This document shows positions 1 through 11,926 of a stretch of DNA of 64,000 nt, one piece after another. The first letter of the stretch is position 1, and each line of letters starts with the position of its first letter. The notes under the pieces were generated by a model. That model saw nothing but the letters and a program-made list of their open reading frames with translations, did not search any database and was not told the origin of the DNA. This stretch comes from Microvelia longipes (Eukaryota; Arthropoda; Insecta; Hemiptera; Veliidae), in the NCBI GenBank assembly GCA_018340805.1, contig JACMZG010001914.1:6084474-6148473 (forward strand), read 5' to 3'. A program made the translations under genes and the position numbers.

Positions 1-143
1 CGATAAAACGATTTTTTAAAAATTTTGTTGAGTCTTTCTTGTGGGTAATGACGTCACTCATATTTCATAAACAAGATGGTTCAGGACATTAACAATGTCG
101 ATTTTTGTTCCGTTGTATTTCAATACGAGAAAGCGTTCGAAAG

Positions 144-144
<1 letters not shown>
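1..144. repeat. Dispersed repeat fragment, inverted copy near window end
   Basis: This segment contains TGACGTCACTCATATTTCAT and then, from about 77 to 142, a stretch that recurs as its reverse complement at about 63472-63541 with one or two mismatches. Both copies abut a (TA)n tract. The TGACGTCA plus 'CATTCATAAACAAG'-like part also resembles 25329-25420 and 28430-28530. No coding potential is credible here: the open frame across it is mostly translated (TA)n. I read it as part of the same dispersed family as the element at 1786-5446. The boundary to the left lies outside the window. Confidence 0.6.
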
Positions 145-181
<37 letters not shown>

Positions 182-227
182 TATTATATATATATATATA
201 TAATATATATATATATATTATATATAG

Positions 228-266
<39 letters not shown>

Positions 267-292
267 ATATATTATATATATATATATATATA
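145..292. repeat. (TA)n microsatellite, interrupted
   Basis: Nearly pure TA dinucleotides with occasional AA/TT phase changes. Apparent Tyr/Ile-rich open frames are artefacts of the repeat. Confidence 0.95.
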
Positions 293-702
293 AACCAGTG
301 AGTCCCTAGGTTTATTCCTTGAAAAACCTGGATGTCAAGGGATACAAGAAACAAACAAAGGAAATTTGCTAAAAAATATCCCTTTGAACATAGAAATATA
401 TTACTAGAGGGGGCATACCCTATCTCAATACATTGAGAAGCAAGAAAAATTTTTAGTGGCTCTCAGATGCTCTGTGTACCTCGTTAAAACCGAAATTGGT
501 CGTCCGCTTGTAACATTTTTAGATTTTAGCGAATTTTCAAAGAAAATGCTAGTGCTCATTGAGACTAGAAGTTAATCACTGATATAACTTTATTAGTTGA
601 GAGCACGAGTGTTGCCCCGCCTGCTGATGATGGCGTTATGCCGAAACCGGTCCAGGGATATTCATATTTAACACCAAGTATCGACGGCAGCTGATTCTTC
701 GA
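293..702. repeat. Flank with element-end motifs and a hammerhead-like hairpin
   Basis: AAAGGAAATTTGCTAAAA (about 357-374) matches the right end of the composite element (AAAGGAAATTCGCTAAAAG at 5428-5446). TTTTAGCGAATTTTCAAAG (about 524-542) looks like the same end in the opposite direction. No gene is visible. The hairpin at 624-646 is listed separately. Confidence 0.45.
624..646 (+). ncRNA. Hammerhead-like hairpin, Penelope type
   Basis: CTGATGA, then T, a GGC/GCC stem with a 5-nt loop, then GAAAC. CTGANGA...GAAA is the hammerhead core and is known from 3' regions of Penelope-like retroelements. Here an extra T sits between the core and stem II, and stems I and III were not established, so catalytic activity is unproven. 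Five further loci in the window share the pattern. Confidence 0.35.
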
Positions 703-703
703 G

Positions 704-783
<80 letters not shown>

Positions 784-789
784 CATATG
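703..789. repeat. (TA)n microsatellite
   Basis: Almost uninterrupted TA run. Open frames across it are repeat translations. Confidence 0.95.
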
Positions 790-1785
790 TAGACGTGTTT
801 CTTTGGGACACGATAACCTTTAAATGACTTTTCCGATATTAATGAATCTTGGAACAAACATCGACTGTCATTAATCCCCAACAATGACTCAGCGTAAATA
901 ATAATACTAAACTTTTTTAATGCTTTTATTTAGTACATATTAATATTAATATAATTGCAAAATAAAATACAAAATAAAATATTACAAAATATTTATTAAT
1001 ATTTTAATATTAATTAAAGCTTGCGCTTTGGAACTAAACCTGAAAAAGATTTCTCATCGGACTAAAATTTTAATAGGAATATAGTGAACACATGTACTAT
1101 TATTTATGTTACACGTAACGAAATTAAATTACTAACATAATCAGCATTAGTGATTTATCGACAAGTGGTCTACAACAAAAAAGGATTTAGTATATAAGGC
1201 CCATAATAGGTGTTTTATTTCTTTCTTAGTAATCTGATGAATTAAAGAATATCATTTCAGTAGAAATTCTCCCTGACTTAAGCCGTTGCGTTTAAAAATT
1301 TTACAGAGGATTTTATGCTTTTAAGTCTTTAAACTACTTAAATTAAACGTAAGTTTAAATACTTAAAGTATATAATTTGCGAATTTGTTAAAATTTTCCT
1401 TTAGTTCCAAAAAAAAATCTAGTTATTCCTGACGGTCAAGTTAATGTGGATTGCAGAATGAAACATTTTCGGAACGGATTGTATCAAAGTGAAAGACATG
1501 TGGGAGGGGAAAGATTTAAAGCTACCATGTTGGAGTTGGGAATAAGCTGCTTAACTTGGTGATGCTTAGAGCTTAGGGACTCCACTATCTGGACTTGGTC
1601 TCTATCGAGAAGTGTGAAATCTATCTTTTAGGACACTACAGAATAAATCTTTATCTTTACAATTTCATTCGCCCTTCAAATATAAAACACTCTGAAACTC
1701 TAAAATTATCCAAAAGCTTTTACTACCCATTCATCTCTGTCAATATATTTTTTTCCGATATAACTATCTTTTGTTTCAGCATATA
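790..1785. other. AT-rich sequence without recognisable gene
   Basis: No convincing coding frame, RNA gene or repeat array was seen in this stretch. The longest frame (1595-1792 +) shows no recognisable domain and ends near the composite element boundary. Confidence 0.5.
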
Positions 1786-1823
1786 CTTTTAGCGGATTTC
1801 CCTTGCGAAAATTCGGTAATGGA

Positions 1824-1900
1824 ATAGGCGTGATGGCGGGATACGAACCTCGGACAATGTCCAAAATCCGTTTCAAGGGTCATTAACCACAAAAGTTTCG
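1824..1900 (-). repeat. tRNA-like B-box module, left arm
   Basis: On the minus strand it reads GTCCGAGGTTCGTATCCCGCC, close to the RNA polymerase III B box GGTTCRANNCC. The right-arm partner at 5345-5402 reads CCGAGGTTCGAATTCCGCC on the plus strand. A matching A box is not clear, so I call it a SINE-like module and not a tRNA gene. Confidence 0.4.
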
Positions 1901-2894
1901 CGAAACGTATTTTTTCGCGTATATATGTTGCATATGTATCATATGTTATCTTTCATATGTAATTCGCTATCTTTCGAACGGATAAATATAACTTGGCAGG
2001 GCACGAACCCCATAGAAAACCAGGTTTTTGCAACGTCATTAACCCATTTTGCTCTCAGTCAACAAAATTATCAAAAAAATCGAGAACAATTTAAGGTTAT
2101 TATTTTTTTTAACATATATAATAGTCCAAAAAGCCTAAAGTTATTAATTTTTATAATAGATATAACAGTCCAAAAAGCTCTTAAGTTATTAATTTTTATC
2201 GCAAAAATTCCTTTTCGTGTTTTTTGAGGCGCTGAATCAAATTTTATCGGTCTAAAGTCAATATGACTACTCTAAGTGACCAAAAAAGTAAAATACCATG
2301 GTAAATGGTTTTTTTAAGTCTAATTTAATATTTGTAATACGTTGTATTGTAAAATAAATAAATAAAATAAAAAAATAAATTACCATAAACCAAAACTTTA
2401 AAAGGTGAAAAATGAGTTTCGAGCAGGGTGTCGTATTTAATCTTTTTGGGTGCTAAAACTAATAAAACCGGTCCGAAGCCAATTCGACCTTTTAAACCAT
2501 TAGTCGAAAGAACGGTATTTAATTACGGGAGAACCTATAACATTATAACCTATAATGCTTAACGGCCGGTTAACAACATATTTCATATTTAGTAGGAAGT
2601 CGTTTTCGATGTTTTTTAGACAAGTGGGACATTCGCCCGGCATGCAGACCACCGCGCCAGAATTATTTAGTTTTTCAAATGACTGCTTGACATATTTCCT
2701 GCACATTCGTTTTTATTTTTATGATTTATTATTGCTTTAGGGTGGAAGGCCTCGTATTGAAATAGAAGTGCTATTTCAAATGCTATGAGATAGCTATAGT
2801 TGCAACTTACCCAGACTTTGTATCGTTCTCCAATAAGTGTGATATCAAGTTACGTATAAATAAAACCAAAATACCACACACTCAAACGCATGCA

Positions 2895-3333
<439 letters not shown>

Positions 3334-3370
3334 TTATATATTATATATATATATATATTTAAATATATAT

Positions 3371-3402
<32 letters not shown>

Positions 3403-3407
3403 ATATA

Positions 3408-3471
<64 letters not shown>

Positions 3472-3484
3472 ATATATATATATA
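3334..3484. repeat. (TA)n microsatellite, interrupted
   Basis: TA-dominated run directly left of the inner palindrome. Confidence 0.95.
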
Positions 3485-3582
3485 AGCTGTTGTATCCTCT
3501 TTGTAGGTATAAGCAGGGACTATACTACCTGTTCTACTTTTCTACTCCGTAAGTAATTACTTTCTTTGGCAACGATTAAAAA

Positions 3583-4237
3583 AATTCTGGCGCGGTGGTC
3601 CGCATGTCGGGCGAATTTCCTTTGGATGCGTGTTTCCGTGCCTTTTTACATAATATAAGTTTACAACTATAAATAAATAATTCCGGCGCGGTGGTCCGCT
3701 GTCGGGCGAATTTCATTTAGAATGCGTGTTTCCGTGCTAAACCCATATCTTGCTTATGCAAGAACCATGCCCATTGCGTGGTTCCGGTTCATGCTGTCAA
3801 GCACTGCTCGTAACTCATTTTGTCTGTATTTTCCAAAGGAAATGCGCATAATTATCTAGTTGGTTGTACAAAACTATGCCTCTAAAATTAAAAGTACGCA
3901 CTATTATTTGCACTAGTTTAAAGCTTAGTTACTTATCTTTAAGCTTAGTCAGTTATCTTTAAAGGTTTTAGCGCATTTCCTTTGGAAATACAGATAAAAT
4001 GAGTTACGAGCAGTGCTTGACAGCATGAACCGGAACCACGCAATGGGCATGGTTCTTGCATAAGCAAGATATGGGTTGTTTAGCACGGAAACACGCATTC
4101 TAAATGAAATTCGCCCGACAGCGGACCACCGCGCCGGAATTATTTATTTAGTAGTTGTAAACTTATATAATGTAAAAGGCACGGAAACACGCATCCAAAG
4201 GAAATTCGCCCGACATGCGGACCACCGCGCCAGAATT
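3583..4237. mobile_element. Near-perfect 655-bp palindromic element
   Basis: Left arm 3583-3847 and right arm 3971-4237 are reverse complements with few differences, separated by a 123-bp spacer (3848-3970). The ends read AATTCTGGCGCGGTGGTCCG and its complement. Within each arm the terminal block is repeated (CGCGGTGGTCCGC occurs twice per arm). Arm or spacer fragments recur at 2621-2680, 4330-4400, 37400-37625 and 52624-52790, so it is a dispersed family. No protein is encoded. It is probably a foldback-type non-autonomous transposon. Confidence 0.75.
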
Positions 4238-4500
4238 ATTTTCTAGTTGTAAACTTATATTAGGTAAAAAAAACGGTAAAAAATTATTGTCCCTATACTA
4301 GGATTTGAACCCATGTACTCTGGGTTTGAGTGCTTGCATCCAAAGGAAATTCGCCCGACATGCGGATCACCGCGCCAGATATTATTTTCTAGTTGTAAAC
4401 TTTTATTAAGTTAAAAAAAAAAACGATAAAAAATTATCGACCCTTCCAGGATGTGAACCCAGGTACTCTGGGTTTGAGTGGTCGTATTGACTCCGCACCA
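4238..4500 (-). repeat. Tandem tRNA-like modules and palindrome-end copies
   Basis: Two related blocks each pair a palindrome-end copy with a segment that on the minus strand reads like a B box (CCTGGGTTCACATCCTGG near 4445-4470; a CATGGGTTCAAATCC form near 4295-4315). A similar TACCTGGGTTCGAATCCTG module occurs at about 37339-37357 on the plus strand. These look like tRNA-derived (SINE-like) pieces. Confidence 0.45.
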
Positions 4501-4519
4501 CTGGCATTCAACTCAGAGC

Positions 4520-4830
4520 CCAAAAAACATTGAAAACGACACCCTACTCGAAATTTAATTTTCAACGACCGTAATTTTGGTTTTCTATAATTTTTGTGGT
4601 TTTTTCGACTTTTTGGTCACTTAGAGTGGTCGTATCGACTTTCGACCGGTTTCATTCGATTCAGCGCCCAAAATTACATAGAAAACGACACCCTACTCGA
4701 AATTTATTTTTTATCGACCTAAATTTTGGTTTTTGGTAATTTACAATGGTTTTTTCGATTTTTAGGTCACTTAGAGTGGTCGTATCGACTTCGGACCGGT
4801 TTCATTCGATTCAGCGTCTCAAAAAACATA
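4520..4830. repeat. About 160-bp tandem repeat, two units
   Basis: GAAAACGACACCCTACTCGA occurs at about 4534 and 4692, and GGTCACTTAGAGTGGTCGTA follows each. The same block occurs inverted in the left arm (about 2230-2480) and at about 37105-37290. Confidence 0.7.
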
Positions 4831-5040
4831 AATATTGACCTTTTTCGCGGCAAAAAAATATTAACCCTGAATTTTGCTGATTTTTTGAAAATTTCGCTGA
4901 CTCAGCAAACCGGGTTAATGACGTCACAAAAACCTGGTTTTCAATAGGGTTCGTGTCCTCCCAATTGATTTTTGTACCAAGTTTGTTAAAAAATATTAAT
5001 CCGTTCGAAAGATAGAGTGTTTACAAGAAAGTGTCTAGAA

Positions 5041-5319
<279 letters not shown>

Positions 5320-5497
5320 AAGTCTCGCGAAAATTTTTTTCGTCATTAGGGACCTCTGAAACGGATTTGTGTCGTGTCCGAGGTTCGAATTCCGCCATGA
5401 CGCCTATCCCATTAGCGAATTTTTTCCAAAGGAAATTCGCTAAAAGCGTAGACATGATACTTAGCTAAAAGAAATGTAATTTTTGTTGGTCTGATAT

Positions 5498-5599
5498 AGG
5501 AATATATGCGTCCCCATACGATTATTCCTCTTAGCAAAATATAGGAACGCATATATAGGAATATATGCGTGCAAATACGATTACTCCTCTTAGCAAAAT
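5498..5599. repeat. 59-bp direct repeat, two partial units
   Basis: AGGAATATATGCGT...TCCTCTTAGCAAAAT occurs at 5498-5540 and 5557-5599. Confidence 0.75.
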
Positions 5600-6120
5600 T
5601 TACTCAGAAAAATATCCTTATGTTTATTACATGAAAAACGATAAAGAGAGATATCTTTCAGTCACTTTGTACCTTTTCCTAAAATATACATAATTAATAT
5701 TGAAAACAGGGCTATAGATGGTTTATACACAAAACCTTAGAGTACTGCATTTAAGAGGCCTTATAACCATCTCCCTCTCGCACTAAAGAGGTACTTTACG
5801 TACTATTATCTAAAGATATATAAAGTTGTAAGTGGCTATTATATAAAGCAGTAAAGTTGAAGGACTTTAACACCCTGCCAACTTTATCTTTCTTCGATCG
5901 CTTCCTTTCGAGTTTTTCTGAGATGTTATCATTTTTTTATCATTCTCATATTTTTTCCAAATATATTTTTAAATAATTAAAACAAAATCAGGTTATTTAT
6001 CACGCAATAAGGTTATTCGTGATTTTTAAATTCGCTAAAATGAACAATAATTAAATAACAAAATAATATGATTGACATGCACATTGCATTACTTAAAATT
6101 CGTTTATTCCTTTAGATGAA
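5600..6120. other. No recognisable feature
   Basis: AT-rich sequence. I see no gene, array or element end that can be supported. Confidence 0.5.
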
Positions 6121-6139
6121 GGATATTATAAATGTAAAT

Positions 6140-6317
6140 ATAGTGTATATAGTATAGTAGTGTTGTATAGTAGTGTATATAGTATTGCAGTGTATATAGT
6201 ATAGTAATGTATATAGTATAGTAGTGTATATAGTATAGCAGTGTATATAGTATAGTAGTGTATATAGTATAGTAGTGTAGTGTAGTAGTGTATATAGTAA
6301 ATATAGCGTTGTATGTA
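6140..6317. repeat. TAGTGTATATAGTATA minisatellite
   Basis: About eight to nine degenerate units of roughly 21 bp built from GTGTATATAGTATAGTA. Frames through it are repeat translations. Confidence 0.85.
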
Positions 6318-6733
6318 ATAAATACATTACAATTCTTTATTTACTCTTTAAGTAAGTCTATAACACTATTAAATACATTTTACTACGACTTGAGTTGTAA
6401 ATCAGGTTTTCATATGTAGCGACCTGGCTCCGTTAATGTGTTTTACGTCCCTAGGGACATAAATAGAGTGCAGTGTATAGAGTCTTCTATGCCAAATAAA
6501 TACAAAGTCACAAAACAAGTTCTAAATAATGTAAGGAATAAAAAAAAGTGTACACAAAAATGAAAACCCCCTACCTACAATCTTTATTAACAACCCTTCA
6601 AATTGTAAATTCATTGCCATCATCATCAAAAAAATTTAAAAATTAATTGAAATATATTTCACTTATTATCAAATTTGTAGGTAAAATTTAATACACGACA
6701 GGGATCGAAGACTTTCAGCTCTCGTATTCTCTC
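6318..6733. other. No recognisable feature
   Basis: AT-rich sequence with a short palindrome GTCCCTAGGGAC near 6449. No gene supported. Confidence 0.45.
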
Positions 6734-7012
6734 GCTCGGCTAAACCTCGAAAGTCAATTTTAGTTATCTCCCTCGGCAAAGCCTCGGGAGCTGACTTGTT
6801 TACTTCCCTCGGCAAAGCCTCGGAAGCTAACTTGTTTACCTTCCTCGGCAAAGCCTCGGAAGCTAACTTGTTTACCTTCCTCGGCAAAGCCTCGGGAGCT
6901 GACTTGTTTACTTCCCTCGGCAAGGCCTCGGGAGCTGACTTGTTCACTTTCCTCGGCAAAGCCTCGGGAGCTAACTTGTTTACGTACCTCGGTCTTACGG
7001 CCTCGGGATTAT
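6734..7012. repeat. 36-bp minisatellite (CTCGGCAAAGCCTCGG)
   Basis: About 7.5 units of 36 bp. Because 36 is a multiple of three, both strands stay open: the minus strand reads a 12-residue repeat like LPREVNKSAPEA and the plus strand LFTSLGKASEAN. A related GC-rich block occurs at 53390-53520 but not as a clean 36-bp array. I see no start context, signal or domain, so I treat it as noncoding. Confidence 0.8.
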
Positions 7013-7105
7013 AATAAAGTTTTCACCTGCAGCTTCGCCTTAGGGGAAAACTTTGCCTTGAGCTGTAAAACTTTCTTCTCCCCCTTGCCGTGTAAATAAC
7101 TATTA

Positions 7106-8929
7106 AATAACTAGTAATGCGTTGCATCAAGAACTCACGTCAAAAAATACATAAAAAATATTTGTTTAAAGCAAGCGAAATGAGTTTATCAAAACATTCC
7201 GATGCTATACTATTTTAAAGTATAAACTCAAAAAGGCTCACTTCGCTTGCTAGTTTAGGTATCTTAAACATTTACATATTTAAAATAATACAAAGTTAAA
7301 AATAGGCTCGCTTCGCTCGCTAGATTGCTTATATTATAATAAAATATATATAAAAAAGCTTGCTTCGCTCGCTAGATTGCGTAGATTTATATTAATGCAT
7401 AGTAAAAAAGGCTCGCTTCGCTCGCTTAATTGCGTATATTTATAACGATAATATATATAATTTAAATGAATACATTCTTAAAGAAGACTCGCTTCGCTCG
7501 CTACATTGCTTAATACAAAGTTAAAAAAAAGGCTCGCTTCGCTCGCTAAATTGCGTATATTTATATTAATGCTTAGTAAAAAAGGCTCGCTTCGCTCGCT
7601 AGATTGCTTTATTTATAATAATACAATTTAAAAATAGGCTCGCTTTGCTCGCTAGATTGCTTATATTTATAATAAAAATATTGTAAAAAAGGCTCGCTTC
7701 GCTCACTAGATTGCGTATATTTATATTAATAAATAGTGAAAAAGGCTCGCTTCGCTCGCTAGATTGCGTAGATTTATATTCATGCATGGTAAAAGAAGGC
7801 TCGCTTTGCTCGCTAGATTGCTTATATTTATAATAAAATATATTGTAAAATAGGCTCGCTTCGCTCGCTAGATTGCGTAGATTTATATTTATGCAAGTAA
7901 AAAAGGCTCGCTTCGCTCGCTAGATTCCGTATATTTATAATAATACATAGTAAAGAAGGCTCGCTTCGCTCGCTAGATTGCTTGTATTTAATATTAATGC
8001 ATAGTAAAAAGGCTCGCTTCGCTCGCTAGATTGCGTAGATTTTATTTCATGCATGGTAAAAGAAGGCTCGCTTTGCTCGCTAGATTGCTTATATTTATAA
8101 TAAAATATATGTAAAAAAGGCTCGCTTCGCTCGCTAGATTGCGTATATTTATATTCATGCATAGTAAAAGAAGGCTCGCTTCGCTCGCTAGATTGCGTAT
8201 ATTTATAATAATACAAAGTAAAATATAGGCTCGCTTCGCTCGCTAGATTGCTTATATTTATAATAAAATATATTGTAAAATAGGCTCGCTTCGCTCGCTA
8301 GATTGCGTAGATTTATATTGATGCAAGTAAAAAAGGCTCGCTTCGCTCGCTGATTGCGTATGTCTATAATAAACATAGTTAAAAAGGCTCGCTTTAAATT
8401 GTTTTTTGAGTTTTATTATTTAGCCGCCATTTTTAAATTATTAAAAAAAATTGAAATGCTGACCATGAAAAATATATTTTCTTTTTCTACTTTTTAAGAG
8501 CTTTTAAACGATATACAACACGATTTTTTTCTCAATTTTTTTTTTATCCGGTCCGCCATATTGGCTGCCATTTGAAAATATTTTTCGGAATATTACCAAA
8601 AAAACTATACAGCTCTGACATACAGTTAATTTTACTTGTATAAAAGTATCTAAAGTATATTACAATAGATCTTTATCTTGTAAAATTCTTATAAAATTAG
8701 TAAAAACTAATTATATATTAAATTATGGCCGTCATGTTGAATTTTTTCGGAATTTAGTATATAACATTTTTGTTCTACTAATCAAGACCTTTACAACGAT
8801 ATATTACTCGAGTTATTTCTTTAATTTTAAATTTTTTGAGTTCATTATTTTGGCCGCCATTTTTAAATTATTCAAAAAATTTTAAAATGTTGACCATGAA
8901 ACATATATTTTTCTTTTTCTACTCTTTAA
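7106..8929. repeat. Large direct duplication, copy 1
   Basis: Starts with TAACTAGTAATGCGTTGCATC and is repeated in the same orientation at 9408-11243. It contains the 53-bp array and a unique-looking tail with GCCGCCATTTTTAAATTATT. Differences between the copies are mostly one- or few-base indels. Confidence 0.85.
7234..8395. repeat. 53-bp minisatellite (GCTCGCTTCGCTCGC), array 1
   Basis: About 22 units, each with a conserved GGCTCGCTTCGCTCGCTAGA core and an AT-rich variable half. Frames on the minus strand (SSERSEP repeats) are repeat translations, not proteins. Confidence 0.95.
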
Positions 8930-9060
8930 GAGCTTTGAAACGATATACAACACGATTTTTTCGCTCAAATTTTTTTTTTATCCGGTCCGCCATTTTGGCT
9001 GCCATTTTGAAAATATTTTCGGAATATACCCAAAAACTATACAGCTCTGACACATAATTA
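8396..9060. repeat. Internal direct repeat, about 240 bp
   Basis: A block with GCCGCCATTTTTAAATTATT, CGATATACAACACGATTTTT and AACTATACAGCTCTGACA occurs at about 8412-8640 and again at about 8850-9060. The first block recurs in duplication copy 2 (about 10740-10950). Confidence 0.75.
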
Positions 9061-9407
9061 GTTTTACCTGTATACAAAAATTTATCAAAATCGGTCAATT
9101 TTTACGGCAGTTATCGCGACACGTACAAACAAACACACAAACATACAAACATACAAACTTACGCGCCGTCCCAATCTTCTGAAATGTAAGAACTCACTTA
9201 CGTTCGTTCAATAATCGTAATTAACACGATGTCAATATATATTACATTGGAAGAAACCGGAACTCAATCGTCAATTTGAACTGTCACATTAAAAATAGAA
9301 ATGCAGCATTATCTTGACCATAGAGTTATTATTACTTGAGGGGCCCTATAGGTTAAATTTTGAAACATCGAAAAAGTAACCTGACACCTTCGCTTATTAA
9401 TAAAATC
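9061..9407. repeat. Inter-duplication spacer with (CAAA/CATA)n
   Basis: A short imperfect CAAACAAACACACAAACATA microsatellite at about 9125-9161 follows the repeat tail. No gene seen. Confidence 0.6.
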
Positions 9408-11243
9408 ATAACTAGTAATGCGTTGCATCAAGAACTCACGTCAAAAAATACATAAACGTTTGTTTAAAAGCAAGCGAATTGAGTTTATCAAAACATTCGG
9501 ATGCTATACTATTTTAAAGTATAAACTCAAAAAGGCTCGCTTCGCTTGCTAGTTAAGATATCTAGTTAGATATCTTAAACATTTTACATATTTAAAATAA
9601 TACAAAGGTTAAAAATAGGCTCGCTTCGCTCGCTAGATTGCTTATATTTATAATAAAATATATAGTAAAAAAAGCTTGCTTCGCTCGCTAGATTGCGTAG
9701 ATTTATATTAATGCATAGTAAAAAAGGCTCGCTTCGCTCGCTTAATTGCGTATATTTATAACGATAAATATATATATTTATAATGATACATTCTTAAAGA
9801 AGACTCGCTTCGCTCGCTACATTGCTTAATACAAAGTTAAAAAAAAGGCTCGCTTCGCTCGCTAAATTGCGTATATTTATATTAATGCTTAGTAAAAAAG
9901 GCTCGCTTCGCTCGCTAGATTGCTTTTATTTATAATAATACAAATTTAAAAATAGGCTCGCTTTGCTCGCTAGATTGCTTATATTTATATAATAAATATA
10001 TTGTAAAAAAGGCTCGCTTCGCTCACTAGAATTGCGTATATTATATTAATAAATAGTGAAAAAGGCCGCTCGCTCGCTAGATTGCGTAGATTTATATTCA
10101 TGCATGGTAAAAGAAGGCTCGCTTTGCTCGCTAGATTGCTTATATTTATAATAAAAAATATATTGGTAAAAATGCTCGCTTCGCTCGCTAGATTGCGTAG
10201 ATTTATATTTATGCAAGTAAAAAAGCTCGCTTCGCTCGCTAGATTCCGTATATTTATAATAATACATAAAAAGAAGGCTCGCTTTCGCTCGCTAAGATTG
10301 CTGTATTTAAATATAAATGCATAGTAAAAAAGGCTCGCTTCGCTCGCTAATTGCGTAGATTTATATTCATGCATGGTAAAGAAGGCTCGCTTTGCTCGCT
10401 AGATTGCTTATATTTATTAATTACAAATATATTGTAAAAAAGGCTCGCTTCGCTCGCTAGAATTGCGATATTTTTAATATAGCATAAGTAAAAATAAGGC
10501 TCGCTTCGCTCGCTAATTGCGTAGATTTATAATAATACAAAGTAAAATATAGGTCTCGCTTCGCTCGCTGAATTGCTATATTTATAATAAAATATATTGT
10601 AAAATAGGCTCGCTTCGCTCGCTAGATTGCGTAGATTTATATTGATGCAAGTAAAAAAGGCTCGCTTCGCTCGCTTGATTGCGTATTCTATAATAATACA
10701 AGTTAAAAGCTCGCTTTAAATTGTTTTTTGAGTTTATTATTTTAGCCGCCATTTTTAAATTATTAAAAAAAATTGAAATGCTGACCATTGAAAAATATAT
10801 TTTCTTTTTCTCTTTTAAGAGCTTTTAAACGATATACAACACGATTTTTTTCTCAATTTTTTTTTTTCCGGTCCGCCATATTGGCTGCCATTTTGAAAAT
10901 ATTTTCGGAATATACCAAAAACTATACAGTCTGACATACAGTTAATTTTTACTTGTATAAAAGTATCTAAAGTATATTACAATAGATCTTTATCTTGTAA
11001 ATTCTTATAAAATTAGTAAAACTAATTATTATATTAAATTATGGCCGTCATGTTGAATTTTTCGGAATTTAGTATATAACATTTTTTGTTCTACTAATCA
11101 AGACCTTTACAAACGATATATTACTCGAGTTATTTCTTTAATTTAAAAATTTTTTGAGTTCATTATTTTGGCCGCCATTTTAAATTATTCAAAAAATTTT
11201 AAAAATGTTGACCATGAAACATATATTTTCTTTTTCTACTCTT
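9408..11243. repeat. Large direct duplication, copy 2
   Basis: Direct-orientation partner of 7106-8929. The order of variant array units is preserved (for example the 'AATTGCGTATATTTATAACGATA' unit occurs at the equivalent place in both), which shows that a whole array was duplicated and not independently expanded. Confidence 0.85.
9530..10710. repeat. 53-bp minisatellite (GCTCGCTTCGCTCGC), array 2
   Basis: About 22 units, like array 1 but with more small deletions inside the core (for example GGCCGCTCGCTCGC near 10064). Confidence 0.95.
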
Positions 11244-11784
11244 AAATTTTCTTTAATTGTCTTCGAATATATATCTGAATTTTGATCGAAATCAGTAATT
11301 AGTTTGCATTTTTATAAAAGATTTTTTTGGCTGCCTTGAATAAATATCAAACAGTGTAAAAAGTTATTATGTTATTAATGAAATATATTTTAATTTTTAC
11401 AGTTGTCCTTGAATATTAAATTGAAAAGAAATAATGAATTTATATTAAACATAATTTATGCTAGGGTGTGTAGTAATTAAATTTATATAATAGGTTAAAT
11501 TTAATGGTACACACACTCAACTTACTGGCTTGTCAGCAGTTATTGATTATATTACATTGGAAGAAACACATGAACCAGTCACAATTATCCTTTGCAAGTA
11601 TATAACGTAAACGTAAACAAATTTCCCAAATTGTGGGCAAGTGAATTTCCCAAATAGGAACCTTCTATAAAGTATGCAAGTTCAAAGGCTGATAAATAAA
11701 TATTTAGTATATTTTGCAATCTTTTGCGATGAAAACTACTAAAACTATATAAATTGTATATAGTATACCAAACACAAATTATCA
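11244..11784. other. No recognisable feature
   Basis: AT-rich sequence with no supported gene or repeat. Confidence 0.5.
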
Positions 11785-11926
11785 ACTAATAATAATAATA
11801 AATAATAATAATAATAAATAATAATATAAATAATAATATAATAATAATAATATAATAATAATATATAATAATAATTATAATAATAATAATCAAAATAATA
11901 ATAATAAAATAATAATGAATAAAATA
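11785..11926. repeat. (TAA)n microsatellite
   Basis: Imperfect AAT/ATA trinucleotide array with occasional phase changes. Confidence 0.95.

Noticed and set aside
7599..8216. Serine/glutamate-rich repetitive frames (SSERSEP)
   Set aside because: They arise from the 53-bp minisatellite; the period and frame change between units.
6734..10710. CRISPR array
   Set aside because: Repeats are direct and contiguous or have similar, not unique, spacers; the genome is eukaryotic.
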